Source of the DNA: Pseudaeromonas sp041911695
GTDB taxonomy: Bacteria > Pseudomonadota > Gammaproteobacteria > Enterobacterales > Aeromonadaceae
Assembly: GCA_041911695.1 (NCBI GenBank)
Contig: JAYROM010000147.1
Span: forward strand, 1-11,318
Reading direction: 5' to 3'
DNA length: 11,318 nt
Part shown: positions 1-6,700 of the stretch, piece after piece
Numbering within the stretch: position 1 is the stretch's first letter
How the letters are laid out: the number at the start of each line of letters is the position of its first letter
The notes under the pieces: model-generated
What the model saw: the letters and a program-made list of their open reading frames with translations, nothing else
Told to the model about the DNA's origin: nothing
Database searches by the model: none
Program-made: the position numbers and the translations under genes

Positions 1-56
1 AACCACCGACCCCCACCATGTCAAGGTGGTGCTCTAACCAGCTGAGCTAAGGACGC
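1..56 (-). tRNA. tRNA-Val(GAC), third of array, 3' part cut by window edge
   Basis: Read on the minus strand this matches the first 56 nucleotides of the two complete copies to its right: acceptor 5' strand GCGTCCT, D arm, anticodon stem CCACC/GGTGG with loop TTGACAT (anticodon GAC, reading Val GUC/GUU codons), and the variable region. The last 21 nucleotides, including CCA, lie outside the window. The D-loop has the same base as the 192-268 copy (CAGCTGG), not the middle copy (CAGTTGG). It is the most promoter-distal copy visible; more may follow beyond the edge. Confidence 0.95.
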
Positions 57-88
57 ATTAGGGTGTTGCAGGAGAGTATTGCTTCGAA

Positions 89-165
89 TGGTGCGTCCTA
101 GTGGACTCGAACCACCGACCCCCACCATGTCAAGGTGGTGCTCTAACCAACTGAGCTAAGGACGC
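89..165 (-). tRNA. tRNA-Val(GAC), middle copy
   Basis: Complete 77-nt tRNA including an encoded CCA (TGG on the plus strand at 89-91). The acceptor stem is 7 bp (GCGTCCT with AGGACGC), discriminator A, anticodon GAC in loop TTGACAT, and the T-arm contains GGTTCGAGTCC. It differs from its two neighbours by one visible D-loop base (T in place of C). It is separated from the flanking copies by 32 and 26 nt, so the three are almost certainly one primary transcript cut by tRNA processing enzymes. Confidence 0.98.
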
Positions 166-191
166 AGCGACTTCGAAACGTTATCTCAATA

Positions 192-268
192 TGGTGCGTC
201 CTAGTGGACTCGAACCACCGACCCCCACCATGTCAAGGTGGTGCTCTAACCAGCTGAGCTAAGGACGC
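192..268 (-). tRNA. tRNA-Val(GAC), first copy of array
   Basis: Complete 77-nt tRNA with encoded CCA (plus-strand TGG at 192-194), full cloverleaf, and anticodon GAC (plus-strand GTC at 232-234). It is the promoter-proximal member of the array: a sigma70 promoter lies about 40 bp upstream at 307-335. Multiple copies of this tRNA are common in proteobacteria and match heavy use of valine GUC/GUU codons. Confidence 0.98.
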
Positions 269-306
269 ACACCACTTGGCGATGCTGTATCGCTCAAGTG
301 GGGCGC

Positions 307-335
307 ATCATAACGACCTTCATTCCGTCAGGCAA
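307..335 (-). promoter_or_regulatory. sigma70 promoter of the tRNA-Val array, stable-RNA type
   Basis: On the minus strand there is a -35 box TTGCCT (330-335), a 17-bp spacer, and a -10 box TATGAT (307-312). The bases just after the -10 box are GCGCCCC, a GC-rich discriminator. GC-rich discriminators are known in rRNA and tRNA promoters subject to stringent (ppGpp) control, so growth-rate control is inferred. Transcription would start near position 300 and run left into the three tRNA genes. Confidence 0.75.
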
Positions 336-555
336 GTGCGATCATCTGATTTTGCAAGCCAGTGAGTTCGTTTGCTTTTTTCATGAGCAATCTGTCTGTT
401 CTGTCCCCAGCCCAGCCGATACCAGGTCGCCCCTTACCCCGGACAGCCGCGATTCATGGGCGCGCCCGCGAAGTAGAGATGGCATCCGGTATAGATCGGG
501 TTTAGGCAATCCCGCCTGGTTGCAGGTAGGATGTGACTGTCTTAGGAATATCAAC

Positions 556-588
556 ATGATGGCTAATGTGAATGCGCTGGTACGGTAA
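556..588 (+). CDS. possible leader micro-ORF overlapping the CSD-DUF1294 gene
   Basis: Ten-codon ORF reading MMANVNALVR then TAA. It has a plausible ribosome site, TAGGA at 543-547, 8 nt before its first ATG. The ATG of the CSD-DUF1294 gene (572) lies inside it in another frame and has no good Shine-Dalgarno sequence directly upstream, so translation of the micro-ORF could deliver ribosomes to the downstream start. The peptide resembles nothing I know. A chance ORF is quite possible; the real evidence is only that the best SD is placed for 556 and not for 572. Confidence 0.3.
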   Translation: MMANVNALVR

Positions 589-1177
589 AATCACCCACTG
601 GAATGAAGAACGCGGATTCGGCTTTGTAGAGCCGGACAACGGCGGCGTACGCGCCTTCGTGCATATTCGCGCATTTCGGGATGGATCTCGCCGCCCGGTG
701 GAGCACGATGCCATCAGTTACCAGCTGACAGAAGACAATCATGGCCGGCCGTTGGCAGAGCATATTGAATTTCTCTCCTCGGCGCAGATTGCCTCGCGCA
801 CGCCGGGCCCTTGCCCGACGTTTTACCAGAGCTGGTTGTCCCCCTTGGCGCTGCTGATCACACTGCCCTTGCTGGGCATCTGGATCTGGCAACATGGCCA
901 CAGCATGGTCTGGCCGGGACTGATTTACCTGGTGATGAGCACGCTCGCCCTTATCCTTTATGGTTTGGACAAGCGGGCCGCGCAGCGTCACTGCTGGCGC
1001 ATCCCGGAGCGCACACTGAACCTTTATGCCCTATGCGGTGGTTGGCCTGGCGCGCTGCTGGCACAATCGTATTTTATGCATAAACGCAGCAAAGAGGCGT
1101 TTATGAGCCACTTCTGGATGGCGGTCGCGACGCACTGCCTACTGATGGGCATCCTGGTGTACGCGCTGCTGTGCTAG
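572..1177 (+). CDS. cold-shock domain-DUF1294 membrane fusion protein
   Basis: 201 residues. The N-terminus (about 1-68) is a cold-shock/OB-fold domain with RNP1-like RGFGFV at 14-19 and RNP2-like AFVHIR at 28-33, the aromatic nucleic-acid-binding face of CspA-type proteins. The C-terminus is DUF1294: hydrophobic segments at about 88-106, 115-131 and 182-200, and the family signature YGLDKxxA near 130, WRIPE at 142-146, GGWPG at 156-160, and HKRSK at 170-174. Fusions of these two domains are a known proteobacterial family; their role is not established, though RNA or ssDNA binding at the inner membrane is the natural inference. An in-frame TGA at 569-571 fixes ATG 572 as the earliest start. 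The usual ribosome site is missing there, see the overlapping micro-ORF. Confidence 0.9.
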   Translation: MRWYGKITHWNEERGFGFVEPDNGGVRAFVHIRAFRDGSRRPVEHDAISYQLTEDNHGRPLAEHIEFLSSAQIASRTPGPCPTFYQSWLSPLALLITLPLLGIWIWQHGHSMVWPGLIYLVMSTLALILYGLDKRAAQRHCWRIPERTLNLYALCGGWPGALLAQSYFMHKRSKEAFMSHFWMAVATHCLLMGILVYALLC

Positions 1178-1288
1178 CCTGACACCCCCCTGCCGCGCTC
1201 AGGTAAGTCGGCCTGTGCGCGCAAGCGCTTTTCTGTGCCGTCATCGGCGATTCCCGACCAGGGAACATGACAGACCTCCCCAACTCTG

Positions 1289-1309
1289 TAATGCTTGAGT
1301 TGAGCATTA
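1289..1309. promoter_or_regulatory. 7-bp inverted repeat upstream of the DUF3024 gene
   Basis: TAATGCT at 1289-1295 and AGCATTA at 1303-1309 are perfect inverted arms around a 7-nt centre, 46 bp before the ATG of the DUF3024 gene. This could be a dimeric repressor site or a small hairpin. I see no convincing -35/-10 pair next to it, so its role is open. Confidence 0.3.
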
Positions 1310-1354
1310 TCCGGTTGAGTCTCTCATCGATCCCAAGGTTGTAAGGAGTCACCC

Positions 1355-1705
1355 ATGGTCTGGGATGAACTGTCACTCAAACGCTGCCAACGCGCGATTG
1401 ACCGCTTTATGGCCACATGTCGCCCGCCGCTTTGCTTGCGCGATCAACTTGACTACGCCTGCCGCATCGAAGGCCGAAGTATCGAACTGCTGGCCATCCG
1501 CCCCTTCCCGCTGGAGCAGGTGATGGTGCGGCGAGAGTACCCGATAGCACGTGCAACCTATGTGCAAACCCAAGGGGTCTGGCAGATTTATCATCTCGGC
1601 AGTGACCAACGCTGGCACCGTTATAAACCCACGCCAACGGTGCGCCATCCCGATCAGTTTTTTGATGTGATTCGCGAAGACGAGTACGGCTGCTTCTTCG
1701 GCTAG
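1355..1705 (+). CDS. DUF3024 family protein
   Basis: 116 residues, predicted cytoplasmic (no signal peptide or membrane segment). The sequence follows the DUF3024 pattern: an N-terminal helix (about 5-21), RPPLCLRDQLDYACRIEGRSIELL at 23-46 in family order, an arginine-rich centre, a WQIYH...WHRYKP strand pair at 76-92, and the family's characteristic ending DEYGCFFG. Length is typical, so it appears intact. Function of the family is unknown. The start is supported by AAGGAG at 1343-1348, six bases before the ATG. The gene stands alone between CSD-DUF1294 and DUF481 in the same direction, with 177-bp and 119-bp gaps, so independent expression is likely. Confidence 0.85.
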   Translation: MVWDELSLKRCQRAIDRFMATCRPPLCLRDQLDYACRIEGRSIELLAIRPFPLEQVMVRREYPIARATYVQTQGVWQIYHLGSDQRWHRYKPTPTVRHPDQFFDVIREDEYGCFFG

Positions 1706-1714
1706 CCATCAAGG

Positions 1715-1743
1715 TTGGCAGGCCAGAGCAAGGGTGTCATTAT
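1715..1743 (+). promoter_or_regulatory. candidate sigma70 promoter for the DUF481 gene
   Basis: -35 box TTGGCA (1715-1720, five of six consensus bases), a 17-bp spacer and -10 box CATTAT (1738-1743, four of six). It begins just after the DUF3024 stop codon, and would give a leader of about 75 nt before the ATG at 1825. The leader starts with a GC-rich hairpin, GCCCGC/GCGGGC at 1750-1765. Confidence 0.4.
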
Positions 1744-1824
1744 GGCCCGGCCCGCCGGTGCGGGCAGATACTGGTCGGGGTCTATCACTCGACGACCAAG
1801 CCTTAGCCAGACACCGTGGATATC

Positions 1825-2829
1825 ATGAAAACCTCTCGTTATACCCTGTTTCTCGCCTGCACAGTGCTGTGTGCGTTGTGTTGGGCGCTGCCTGTGCAGG
1901 CGGATGTGGTCTGGATGGTCAACGGCGATCGGCTGAGTGGCCGCATTGAGGCGATCGACAAGGCGACCATTCGCATCGCCACCGCCTATGGCAAACCCTT
2001 TACTATCCAGCGCCAGGCCGTACAGCGCTGGCGTATCGAAACCCCCGACCAACGCAGCTTGACCGCCGCCAAACGCTCCGACCCACATAGCAAGCCCGAA
2101 GTGCCGGAAGATGCCCACTGGTTCTGGACCGGCTCGGCCGATGTCAACGCCAAACTCAAGCGCAATGGTAGCCGACGCGATGACTTTAACCTGGCACTGG
2201 ACAGTGAGCTGGCCAGCCGGTTACGGCGTTATACACTGCAGGCTGGCTACACCTATGAAACGACCGACACCGCCACCCAGACCCATAAGTATCGTCTAAT
2301 CCCCAAGGTCGACTATTTTATTGGCGATAGCTGGTACTGGCGTAGCGAGCTGGATTATCGCTACAACTTGCTGGCCTCCCCCTCGCTGGAGCTCGACTAT
2401 GCCACCGGCCCGGGTTACCGCTTCTTCAATGATCGCCAGCAACGTCTGGAATTGATGGTGCAAGGCGGGAATAGCCGGATGCGTTGGGTCGACGACAGTT
2501 CATTAGAGACGCATGAGGCCAATGCGCGGAACGAGTTGCCATTTGTGGCCTTTGGCTGGGACTACCGCCAGCCGTTCTGGTCGCGGCGTGTCGAGGTGTT
2601 TACCGACGGCAGTTACAAGCGCTTTTTGTCGCAACCGTCGCCGTTCATCAGCCTGCGGCATAGCCTGAGTAGCCAGATGGGGGTGCGTTACTATCTGAAT
2701 GATCGCTTCCGCTTAGCCTGGCGCACCGAATTGGATTGGGTCGATGTGCAGGCACAGGATGAACAATATAAGGCGTTCGAAAATGATAAGGAGTGGCGTC
2801 AGTATCTCAGCTTGGGCGCGACCTTCTAA
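1825..2829 (+). CDS. DUF481 outer-membrane beta-barrel protein (YdiY-like)
   Basis: 334 residues. Residues 1-26 form a signal peptide (MKTSR, hydrophobic core, VQA cut site), so the product is exported. Residues 27-72 contain a VVWMVNGDRLSGRIEAID segment typical of the N-terminal part of this family. From about 100 onward it is a DUF481 region: alternating strands rich in W, Y and F, with turns such as YFIGDSWYWRSELDYRY and RYYLNDRFRLAWRTELDW. It ends in a C-terminal phenylalanine, the recognition feature of outer-membrane barrels for the BAM complex. The function is unknown; the E. coli relative YdiY is uncharacterised or linked to acid response. I chose ATG 1825 over an in-frame GTG at 1816 because it directly begins the signal peptide; only a weak GTGGA precedes it. 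Confidence 0.88.
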   Translation: MKTSRYTLFLACTVLCALCWALPVQADVVWMVNGDRLSGRIEAIDKATIRIATAYGKPFTIQRQAVQRWRIETPDQRSLTAAKRSDPHSKPEVPEDAHWFWTGSADVNAKLKRNGSRRDDFNLALDSELASRLRRYTLQAGYTYETTDTATQTHKYRLIPKVDYFIGDSWYWRSELDYRYNLLASPSLELDYATGPGYRFFNDRQQRLELMVQGGNSRMRWVDDSSLETHEANARNELPFVAFGWDYRQPFWSRRVEVFTDGSYKRFLSQPSPFISLRHSLSSQMGVRYYLNDRFRLAWRTELDWVDVQAQDEQYKAFENDKEWRQYLSLGATF

Positions 2830-2855
2830 CAGCTGCCCGCCCTCCGCGTGGATTG

Positions 2856-2884
2856 AAAAGCAAACGGGGCTGCCAGGCAGCCCC
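2856..2884 (-). terminator. intrinsic terminator of the chemoreceptor gene
   Basis: Perfect 8-bp stem GGGGCTGC/GCAGCCCC (2866-2873 with 2877-2884) around a 3-nt loop. On the minus strand it is followed by GTTTGCTTTTC, an interrupted U-tract. It lies 68 bp past the chemoreceptor stop codon and 37 bp past the convergent DUF481 stop. On the plus strand no U-tract follows, so it would be at best a weak terminator for DUF481. Confidence 0.75.
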
Positions 2885-2951
2885 AATTGCAAAATCGTAT
2901 CTCAGCGCACCACCGACAAGGCGCACGCATCGTTACCGTGCGCACTGCAGT

Positions 2952-4976
2952 TTACAGGGTAAAGCCTTGCACCATCTGCCGTAAGGACATGGTCTGATCG
3001 TGGATGGTGACCGCTGCCTCGCGGGCAGCCAGCGCTACCTGCAGGGTCTCGTCACTGCCAGCCGAAATCAACTCGATATTACGCTCAATATCGCTGACCA
3101 CGGCAGTTTGCTCTTCAATCGCACTGGCCATCACCGTATTGGTATCCACCATACGGGTCACCTGACCGGTGATCTCGACCAGCGCCTGCTTGACTGATTG
3201 CGCCAAACCGGCCCCCTCCTGGGTCTGGCTGGCCACCGCCGCCATCGCGCTGGAGGCCCCTTGCGCATCACCTTGCAACTGCTCGATCATGCGTTGGATC
3301 TCTGTGGTTGAATTGCGTGTCCGCGCGGCCAACGAACGAACCTCGTCCGCCACCACCGCAAAGCCGCGACCCAACTCGCCAGCTCGTGCAGCTTCAATCG
3401 CGGCATTGAGCGCCAGCAGGTTGGTCTGTTCGGCGACACCCTGAATGACATCGACCACACCACCGATATTGGCGCACTGCTCGACCAAGCGGGTCACCTG
3501 CGAAGCGGTGTCCTCCACGCTGTGGTGAATACTGTCCAGCGCGCCCAGCGTGCGGCCAATCACCCGCTCACCGCTGTCGACACTCTGCTGGGTGGCGCGC
3601 GTCATGTCGGAAGCCAACACCGCATGGCTCGCCATATCCAGCGAGGTGGCGCCCAGCTGACGCACAGCTGCCGCAACCTGATGGGTCTCCCCTTGCTGAC
3701 CGGCAATCGCCTGCTCGGCGCTACCGGTACGATCCGCGATGGTTTCCGCCTGGGTGACCACTTGCATCGCCGTCTGACGTACCTGCTCCATCAACCCTCG
3801 CAAGGTTTGCAGTGTCTGGTTGTAATCACGGCTGATGGCCGCCAACTCATCCTGTCCGACCACCGGGATCGACTGGGACAAATCCTGCGTATTGACGCGC
3901 GCAGCCACGGCTCGCACCGCATGTACCGTCTGCTGCAAGGCCAGATAGGCGCCCAACATCAGATAGCCATACACCAGCAACAGGCCACCGACCACGCCCA
4001 GCACACCATAAAACTCCATCAGGCTGGCCTGCTCACGCAGCTTGAGCCCTTGATCCAGACGCTGCCAGGCCTCTGCTTGCAGTTGTTGCAACTGCTTGTC
4101 CAGGGCATCGCCCTGAGTCAGCAATTGTTCAGGTGTCAGCTGCACATTCTGATCTTTCATCATCTTGTCTTCGATCAGCTGGCTGGCCGCACCAATCTGA
4201 CTGAACACCGCTTGGGTCTGCGACTGCAAGGCGCCTCGGGCGGTGCTGTCCAGCTCATACAGCAGCCCCAGATCGGTCTGCAGCGCGTGGACGCCGGCCT
4301 GCAACAAGTCGAGACGGAAACGCATGCCGGCATAATCCTGCGCCTGGAACAGGCCGAAGTCGGCCACCAGCGCACCGCGGTCACGCAGTTGTCCCAGTAG
4401 ATCGCGCAGATAAGGCAGACGGTCGGTGGTCAACTGCACCATGTAGTAGCCAGAGATATCCGGGTCCTGCACCAGACCGCGCTCGGCAGCATAACGCTTA
4501 TACAGCGCATGTACCGTGGTCAGCAGTTGGTCATAACGACGGGTAACGTCGGTCACATTACTGTTTTCAGCTTTGTTCGCCTGTTGCCAGTCCTGATCCA
4601 ACTGCCCCACCGCCCCGACCGCCTGGCGCTCCCCAGCTTGTTGCAACTGCTGGTGCCATTGGCTGAGCAACTGGGTGATCTGCTGCGCATTGGTGGTGAT
4701 CTGCGCCGCCAAGCCGTCCGGCTTCTGCTCATGGAATTGAAGGCTTAACAGGCGACGCTGCTGCAACAGTGCCGATTCAATCTGTGGTAAAGGGGCCAAC
4801 AGTTGGCTGCCCGAGGCCTCACTACGGGCAACCTGCACGTCATGCTGCAACCGCAACACCAACGAGCCCATGCCATAGAGTAACGGGATCAGCATCAAGG
4901 CTGACCATAAGAGAAATTTCGCGCGGAACGACAAGCGGTGTCCGAGCCGTATTGCCGGCTGCAACAGTCCGTTCAT
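2952..4976 (-). CDS. methyl-accepting chemotaxis protein
   Basis: 674 residues. Transmembrane helix 1 is at about 20-42, a long periplasmic sensor at 43-320, transmembrane helix 2 at about 322-348, HAMP at about 345-400, and a cytoplasmic coiled coil at 400-674. The signalling tip is unmistakable near 515-547 (EQTNLLALNAAIEAARAGE, GRGFAVVADEVR). This is the region that contacts CheA and CheW at the inner membrane. The sensor is helical and very glutamine-rich, contains DPDISGYYM at about 171-179, and is about 280 residues, roughly twice a simple four-helix bundle; its ligand cannot be read. There is no C-terminal NWETF-type CheR/CheB tether. I use ATG 4976, preceded by AAGGA nine bases upstream; a TTG eleven codons earlier has no such support. 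The gene is monocistronic with its own terminator. No sigma28 box was seen. Confidence 0.95.
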   Translation of the reverse strand: MNGLLQPAIRLGHRLSFRAKFLLWSALMLIPLLYGMGSLVLRLQHDVQVARSEASGSQLLAPLPQIESALLQQRRLLSLQFHEQKPDGLAAQITTNAQQITQLLSQWHQQLQQAGERQAVGAVGQLDQDWQQANKAENSNVTDVTRRYDQLLTTVHALYKRYAAERGLVQDPDISGYYMVQLTTDRLPYLRDLLGQLRDRGALVADFGLFQAQDYAGMRFRLDLLQAGVHALQTDLGLLYELDSTARGALQSQTQAVFSQIGAASQLIEDKMMKDQNVQLTPEQLLTQGDALDKQLQQLQAEAWQRLDQGLKLREQASLMEFYGVLGVVGGLLLVYGYLMLGAYLALQQTVHAVRAVAARVNTQDLSQSIPVVGQDELAAISRDYNQTLQTLRGLMEQVRQTAMQVVTQAETIADRTGSAEQAIAGQQGETHQVAAAVRQLGATSLDMASHAVLASDMTRATQQSVDSGERVIGRTLGALDSIHHSVEDTASQVTRLVEQCANIGGVVDVIQGVAEQTNLLALNAAIEAARAGELGRGFAVVADEVRSLAARTRNSTTEIQRMIEQLQGDAQGASSAMAAVASQTQEGAGLAQSVKQALVEITGQVTRMVDTNTVMASAIEEQTAVVSDIERNIELISAGSDETLQVALAAREAAVTIHDQTMSLRQMVQGFTL

Positions 4977-5013
4977 AAGCAGGTATCCTTGTAAGCAAAA
5001 CCGTAGCAATTTT

Positions 5014-5084
5014 CGTTATGTAAGGCAGCACCGTCGCCGGTGAGCTGCGCGGGCCTCTGCTGGGCCCGGATGGGCAGCATAACG
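5014..5084 (-). other. candidate structured RNA leader of the chemoreceptor gene
   Basis: On the minus strand the segment can fold as a three-way junction. P1 is a perfect 7-bp closing stem CGUUAUG/CAUAACG (5078-5084 with 5014-5020). P2 is 6 bp, CGGGCC/GGCCCG (5063-5068 with 5050-5055). P3 is GCAGC plus ACCG paired with CGGU plus GCUGC (5044-5048 and 5038-5041 with 5030-5033 and 5025-5029), with a UC bulge and a GCGA loop of GNRA type. The GNRA loop appears only on the minus strand, the sense of the downstream gene. A second GCUGC copy at 5074-5078 could compete for the same GCAGC. It matches no riboswitch consensus I know, and the promoter is unplaced, so transcription of all of P1 is unproven. 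Confidence 0.4.
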
Positions 5085-5199
5085 TAATTTATTAACAGTC
5101 AAAGAGGCAAAATGACGAGAAAAGCGTTTTCCGCGCGACTTTTAGCCAGCCCAATATGACGCAGCGCGACGGGGTAGTTAAATGAGACCAACCAGAATG

Positions 5200-5222
5200 A
5201 AAAAGGCCAGCAAGTGCTGGCC
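5200..5222 (-). terminator. intrinsic terminator of the cystine transporter operon
   Basis: Perfect inverted repeat GGCCAGCA/TGCTGGCC (5205-5212 with 5215-5222), forming a 7-bp stem with a 4-nt loop in practice. On the minus strand it is followed directly by TTTTT. It sits only 7 bp after the stop codon of the ATPase gene, a textbook rho-independent terminator for the three-gene operon. It also separates this operon from the chemoreceptor gene downstream. Confidence 0.92.
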
Positions 5223-5229
5223 TGAACCA

Positions 5230-5997
5230 TCAAATTTCCCAGTTTTCCGGGACACCGCCGGTGAGTGTCGCCACAAAGGCGCGGGTGCGCTGTTGTTGCG
5301 GGGTGGCGAAGATCTGCTGGGCTGGGCCCTGCTCGACAATCCGCCCCGACTCGAGGAACACCACTTGTTGTGCCACATTGGCAGCCAAGCGCAAATCATG
5401 GGTGGCCATCAGCATGGTGGTGCCTTCGCTGGCCAGCTGGCGCAGTACCGCAACCACCTCCTGAGCCAATTCCGGATCGAGTGCTGAGGTTGGCTCGTCG
5501 CACAGCAACACGCGCGGTGACGGCGCCAAGGCTCGAGCAATCGCCACACGCTGCTGTTGACCGCCTGACAAGGTGGCCGGGGCCACATTGGCCTTGTGAC
5601 TCATACCGACCTTCTCCAGCAACGCGCCCGCCCGTTCGCGCGCAGCGGCCGGTTGCCAGCCCTGTACCGTGATCAGCCCTTCCATCACATTGGCGATCAC
5701 CGACAGATGCGGAAACAGCTGGAAGCTCTGGAACACCATCCCGGTCTGCACGCGGATCGCCTGGATCTGCTTACGATGCGGGCGCGCCTGACGACTGAAA
5801 TCAATTTCGGCCTCGCCGAGCTTGAGCCGACCAGCCTGCGGTATCTCCAACAGATTGACACAACGCAGCAAGGTGCTTTTGCCACTGCCCGACGGACCAA
5901 TCAACGCCGTCACGCTGCCTTCGCGCAATGACAAGTCAATGCCATGCAACACCTGACTAGACCCAAAGAACTTGTCAATGCCAGTGAGGGTAATCAT
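5230..5997 (-). CDS. tcyN: cystine-type amino-acid ABC importer, ATP-binding subunit
   Basis: 255 residues, a cytoplasmic ATPase of the polar amino-acid family (GlnQ/HisP/TcyN). All motifs are intact: Walker A GPSGSGKST at 34-42, Q-loop Q90 in MVFQ, signature LSGGQ at 143-147, Walker B VLLCDE at 163-168 with catalytic E168, D-loop SALD at 171-174, and switch histidine H200. Length is normal for the family. Its ATG overlaps the permease stop codon as ATGA (5994-5997), so the two are translationally coupled and should be made in fixed ratio. Substrate assignment comes from the binding protein upstream, not from this subunit, since family ATPases are alike. Confidence 0.93.
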   Translation of the reverse strand: MITLTGIDKFFGSSQVLHGIDLSLREGSVTALIGPSGSGKSTLLRCVNLLEIPQAGRLKLGEAEIDFSRQARPHRKQIQAIRVQTGMVFQSFQLFPHLSVIANVMEGLITVQGWQPAAARERAGALLEKVGMSHKANVAPATLSGGQQQRVAIARALAPSPRVLLCDEPTSALDPELAQEVVAVLRQLASEGTTMLMATHDLRLAANVAQQVVFLESGRIVEQGPAQQIFATPQQQRTRAFVATLTGGVPENWEI

Positions 5998-6674
5998 GCG
6001 CGGGTCTCCTCAGCAGTCGCATCGCCAGCCAATTTGGCTTCCAGACGGGTTTGCAGCGCAGACAATACTGAGCTGAACACCAGATAGATCACCGCCGCTT
6101 CGATATACAGGATCAACGGCTCGTAGGTCGCGGCGGCGATACGCTGTGCGGCCTGGAACAATTCCGGTACCGTCACTGCCGCCGCCAGCGAGGTATCTTT
6201 CACCAGCGAGATAAAGGTATTGGACAGTGGTGGTACAGCAATTCGTGCGGCTTGTGGCAGGATGACCCGGCGCATCGCCTGAAACCAGCTCATGCCGATG
6301 GAGTACGCCGCTTCCCACTGCCCGCGCGGTACCGCGGAGAGCGTGGCGCGGATCACCTCGGAGGTATAAGCCCCGACGTTCAGCGTAAAGCCAATCAATG
6401 CGGCGGTGAACGCATCCAGCGTAATGCCGACACTGGGTAATCCGTAGAAAATCAGGAACAGCTGCACCAGCAGCGGTGTGCCGCGAATTAACCAGACGTA
6501 GAACCTGGCCACTGCCACCAGCGACCAGTGGCCGTAAAGGCGAACCAGTGCCGTGACAAAACCGAGACTGGTACCAGCGATAAAGGTGATCAGGGTTAAC
6601 GGAACGGTAAAAACTAGCCCCGCCTTAAGGAGGGGCCAGAAAGAATCAAGCATTAACTGCGTCCAGGCAGGCAC
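5994..6674 (-). CDS. tcyL: cystine-type amino-acid ABC importer, permease subunit
   Basis: 226 residues, an inner-membrane permease of the His/Glu/Gln/Arg/opine family. Hydrophobic helices lie near 13-43, 52-64, 66-80, 86-105, 160-172 and 187-206. RGTPLLVQLFLIFYGLP (64-80) is the family's conserved segment. The EAA coupling loop is GQWEAAYSIGMSWFQAMRR at 118-136, which docks on the ATPase. The start is GTG at 6674, backed by AAGGAG six bases upstream. One permease gene implies a homodimer. It follows the binding protein by 26 bp and overlaps the ATPase gene by 4 bp. Similarity in length and layout to E. coli TcyL (YecS) suggests cystine, with other polar amino acids possible. Confidence 0.92.
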   Translation of the reverse strand: MPAWTQLMLDSFWPLLKAGLVFTVPLTLITFIAGTSLGFVTALVRLYGHWSLVAVARFYVWLIRGTPLLVQLFLIFYGLPSVGITLDAFTAALIGFTLNVGAYTSEVIRATLSAVPRGQWEAAYSIGMSWFQAMRRVILPQAARIAVPPLSNTFISLVKDTSLAAAVTVPELFQAAQRIAAATYEPLILYIEAAVIYLVFSSVLSALQTRLEAKLAGDATAEETRA

Positions 6675-6700
6675 TTAAAACTCCTTGCTGCACAGGGTGA

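Noticed and set aside
1..268. Regular long repeats with 26-32-bp spacers that resemble a CRISPR array
   Set aside because: The repeats are 77-nt tRNA-Val genes with complete cloverleaf structure and encoded CCA; there are only three.
298..588. 96-codon plus-strand frame upstream of CSD-DUF1294
   Set aside because: It begins inside the tRNA promoter and reads through unpatterned sequence; only its last ten codons have a plausible ribosome site.
563..991. 142-codon minus-strand frame opposite the CSD-DUF1294 gene
   Set aside because: The plus strand encodes clear RNP and DUF1294 motifs over the same bases; the antisense product has no recognisable features.
1213..1225. Short GCGC/GCGC hairpin followed by TTTT after the CSD-DUF1294 gene
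   Set aside because: The stem is only four base pairs, too weak to call as a terminator.
1750..1765. Hairpin GCCCGC/GCGGGC as terminator of the DUF3024 gene
   Set aside because: No U-tract follows, and it lies just after a better-supported promoter for DUF481.
3522..4400. 292-codon open frame antisense to the chemoreceptor gene
   Set aside because: It lies wholly inside a well-supported chemoreceptor and its histidine/glutamine/leucine-rich translation is a mirror of that coding sequence; no family resemblance or ribosome site.
4977..5009. TTG start giving eleven extra residues on the chemoreceptor
   Set aside because: ATG 4976 has an AAGGA site at suitable distance, and the extra residues add nothing to the expected short cytoplasmic N-terminus.
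5014..5084. c-di-GMP-I (GEMM) riboswitch, often found before chemoreceptor genes
   Set aside because: The conserved GEMM core sequences around the two stems are missing, and the GNRA-capped stem is in the second rather than the first hairpin.
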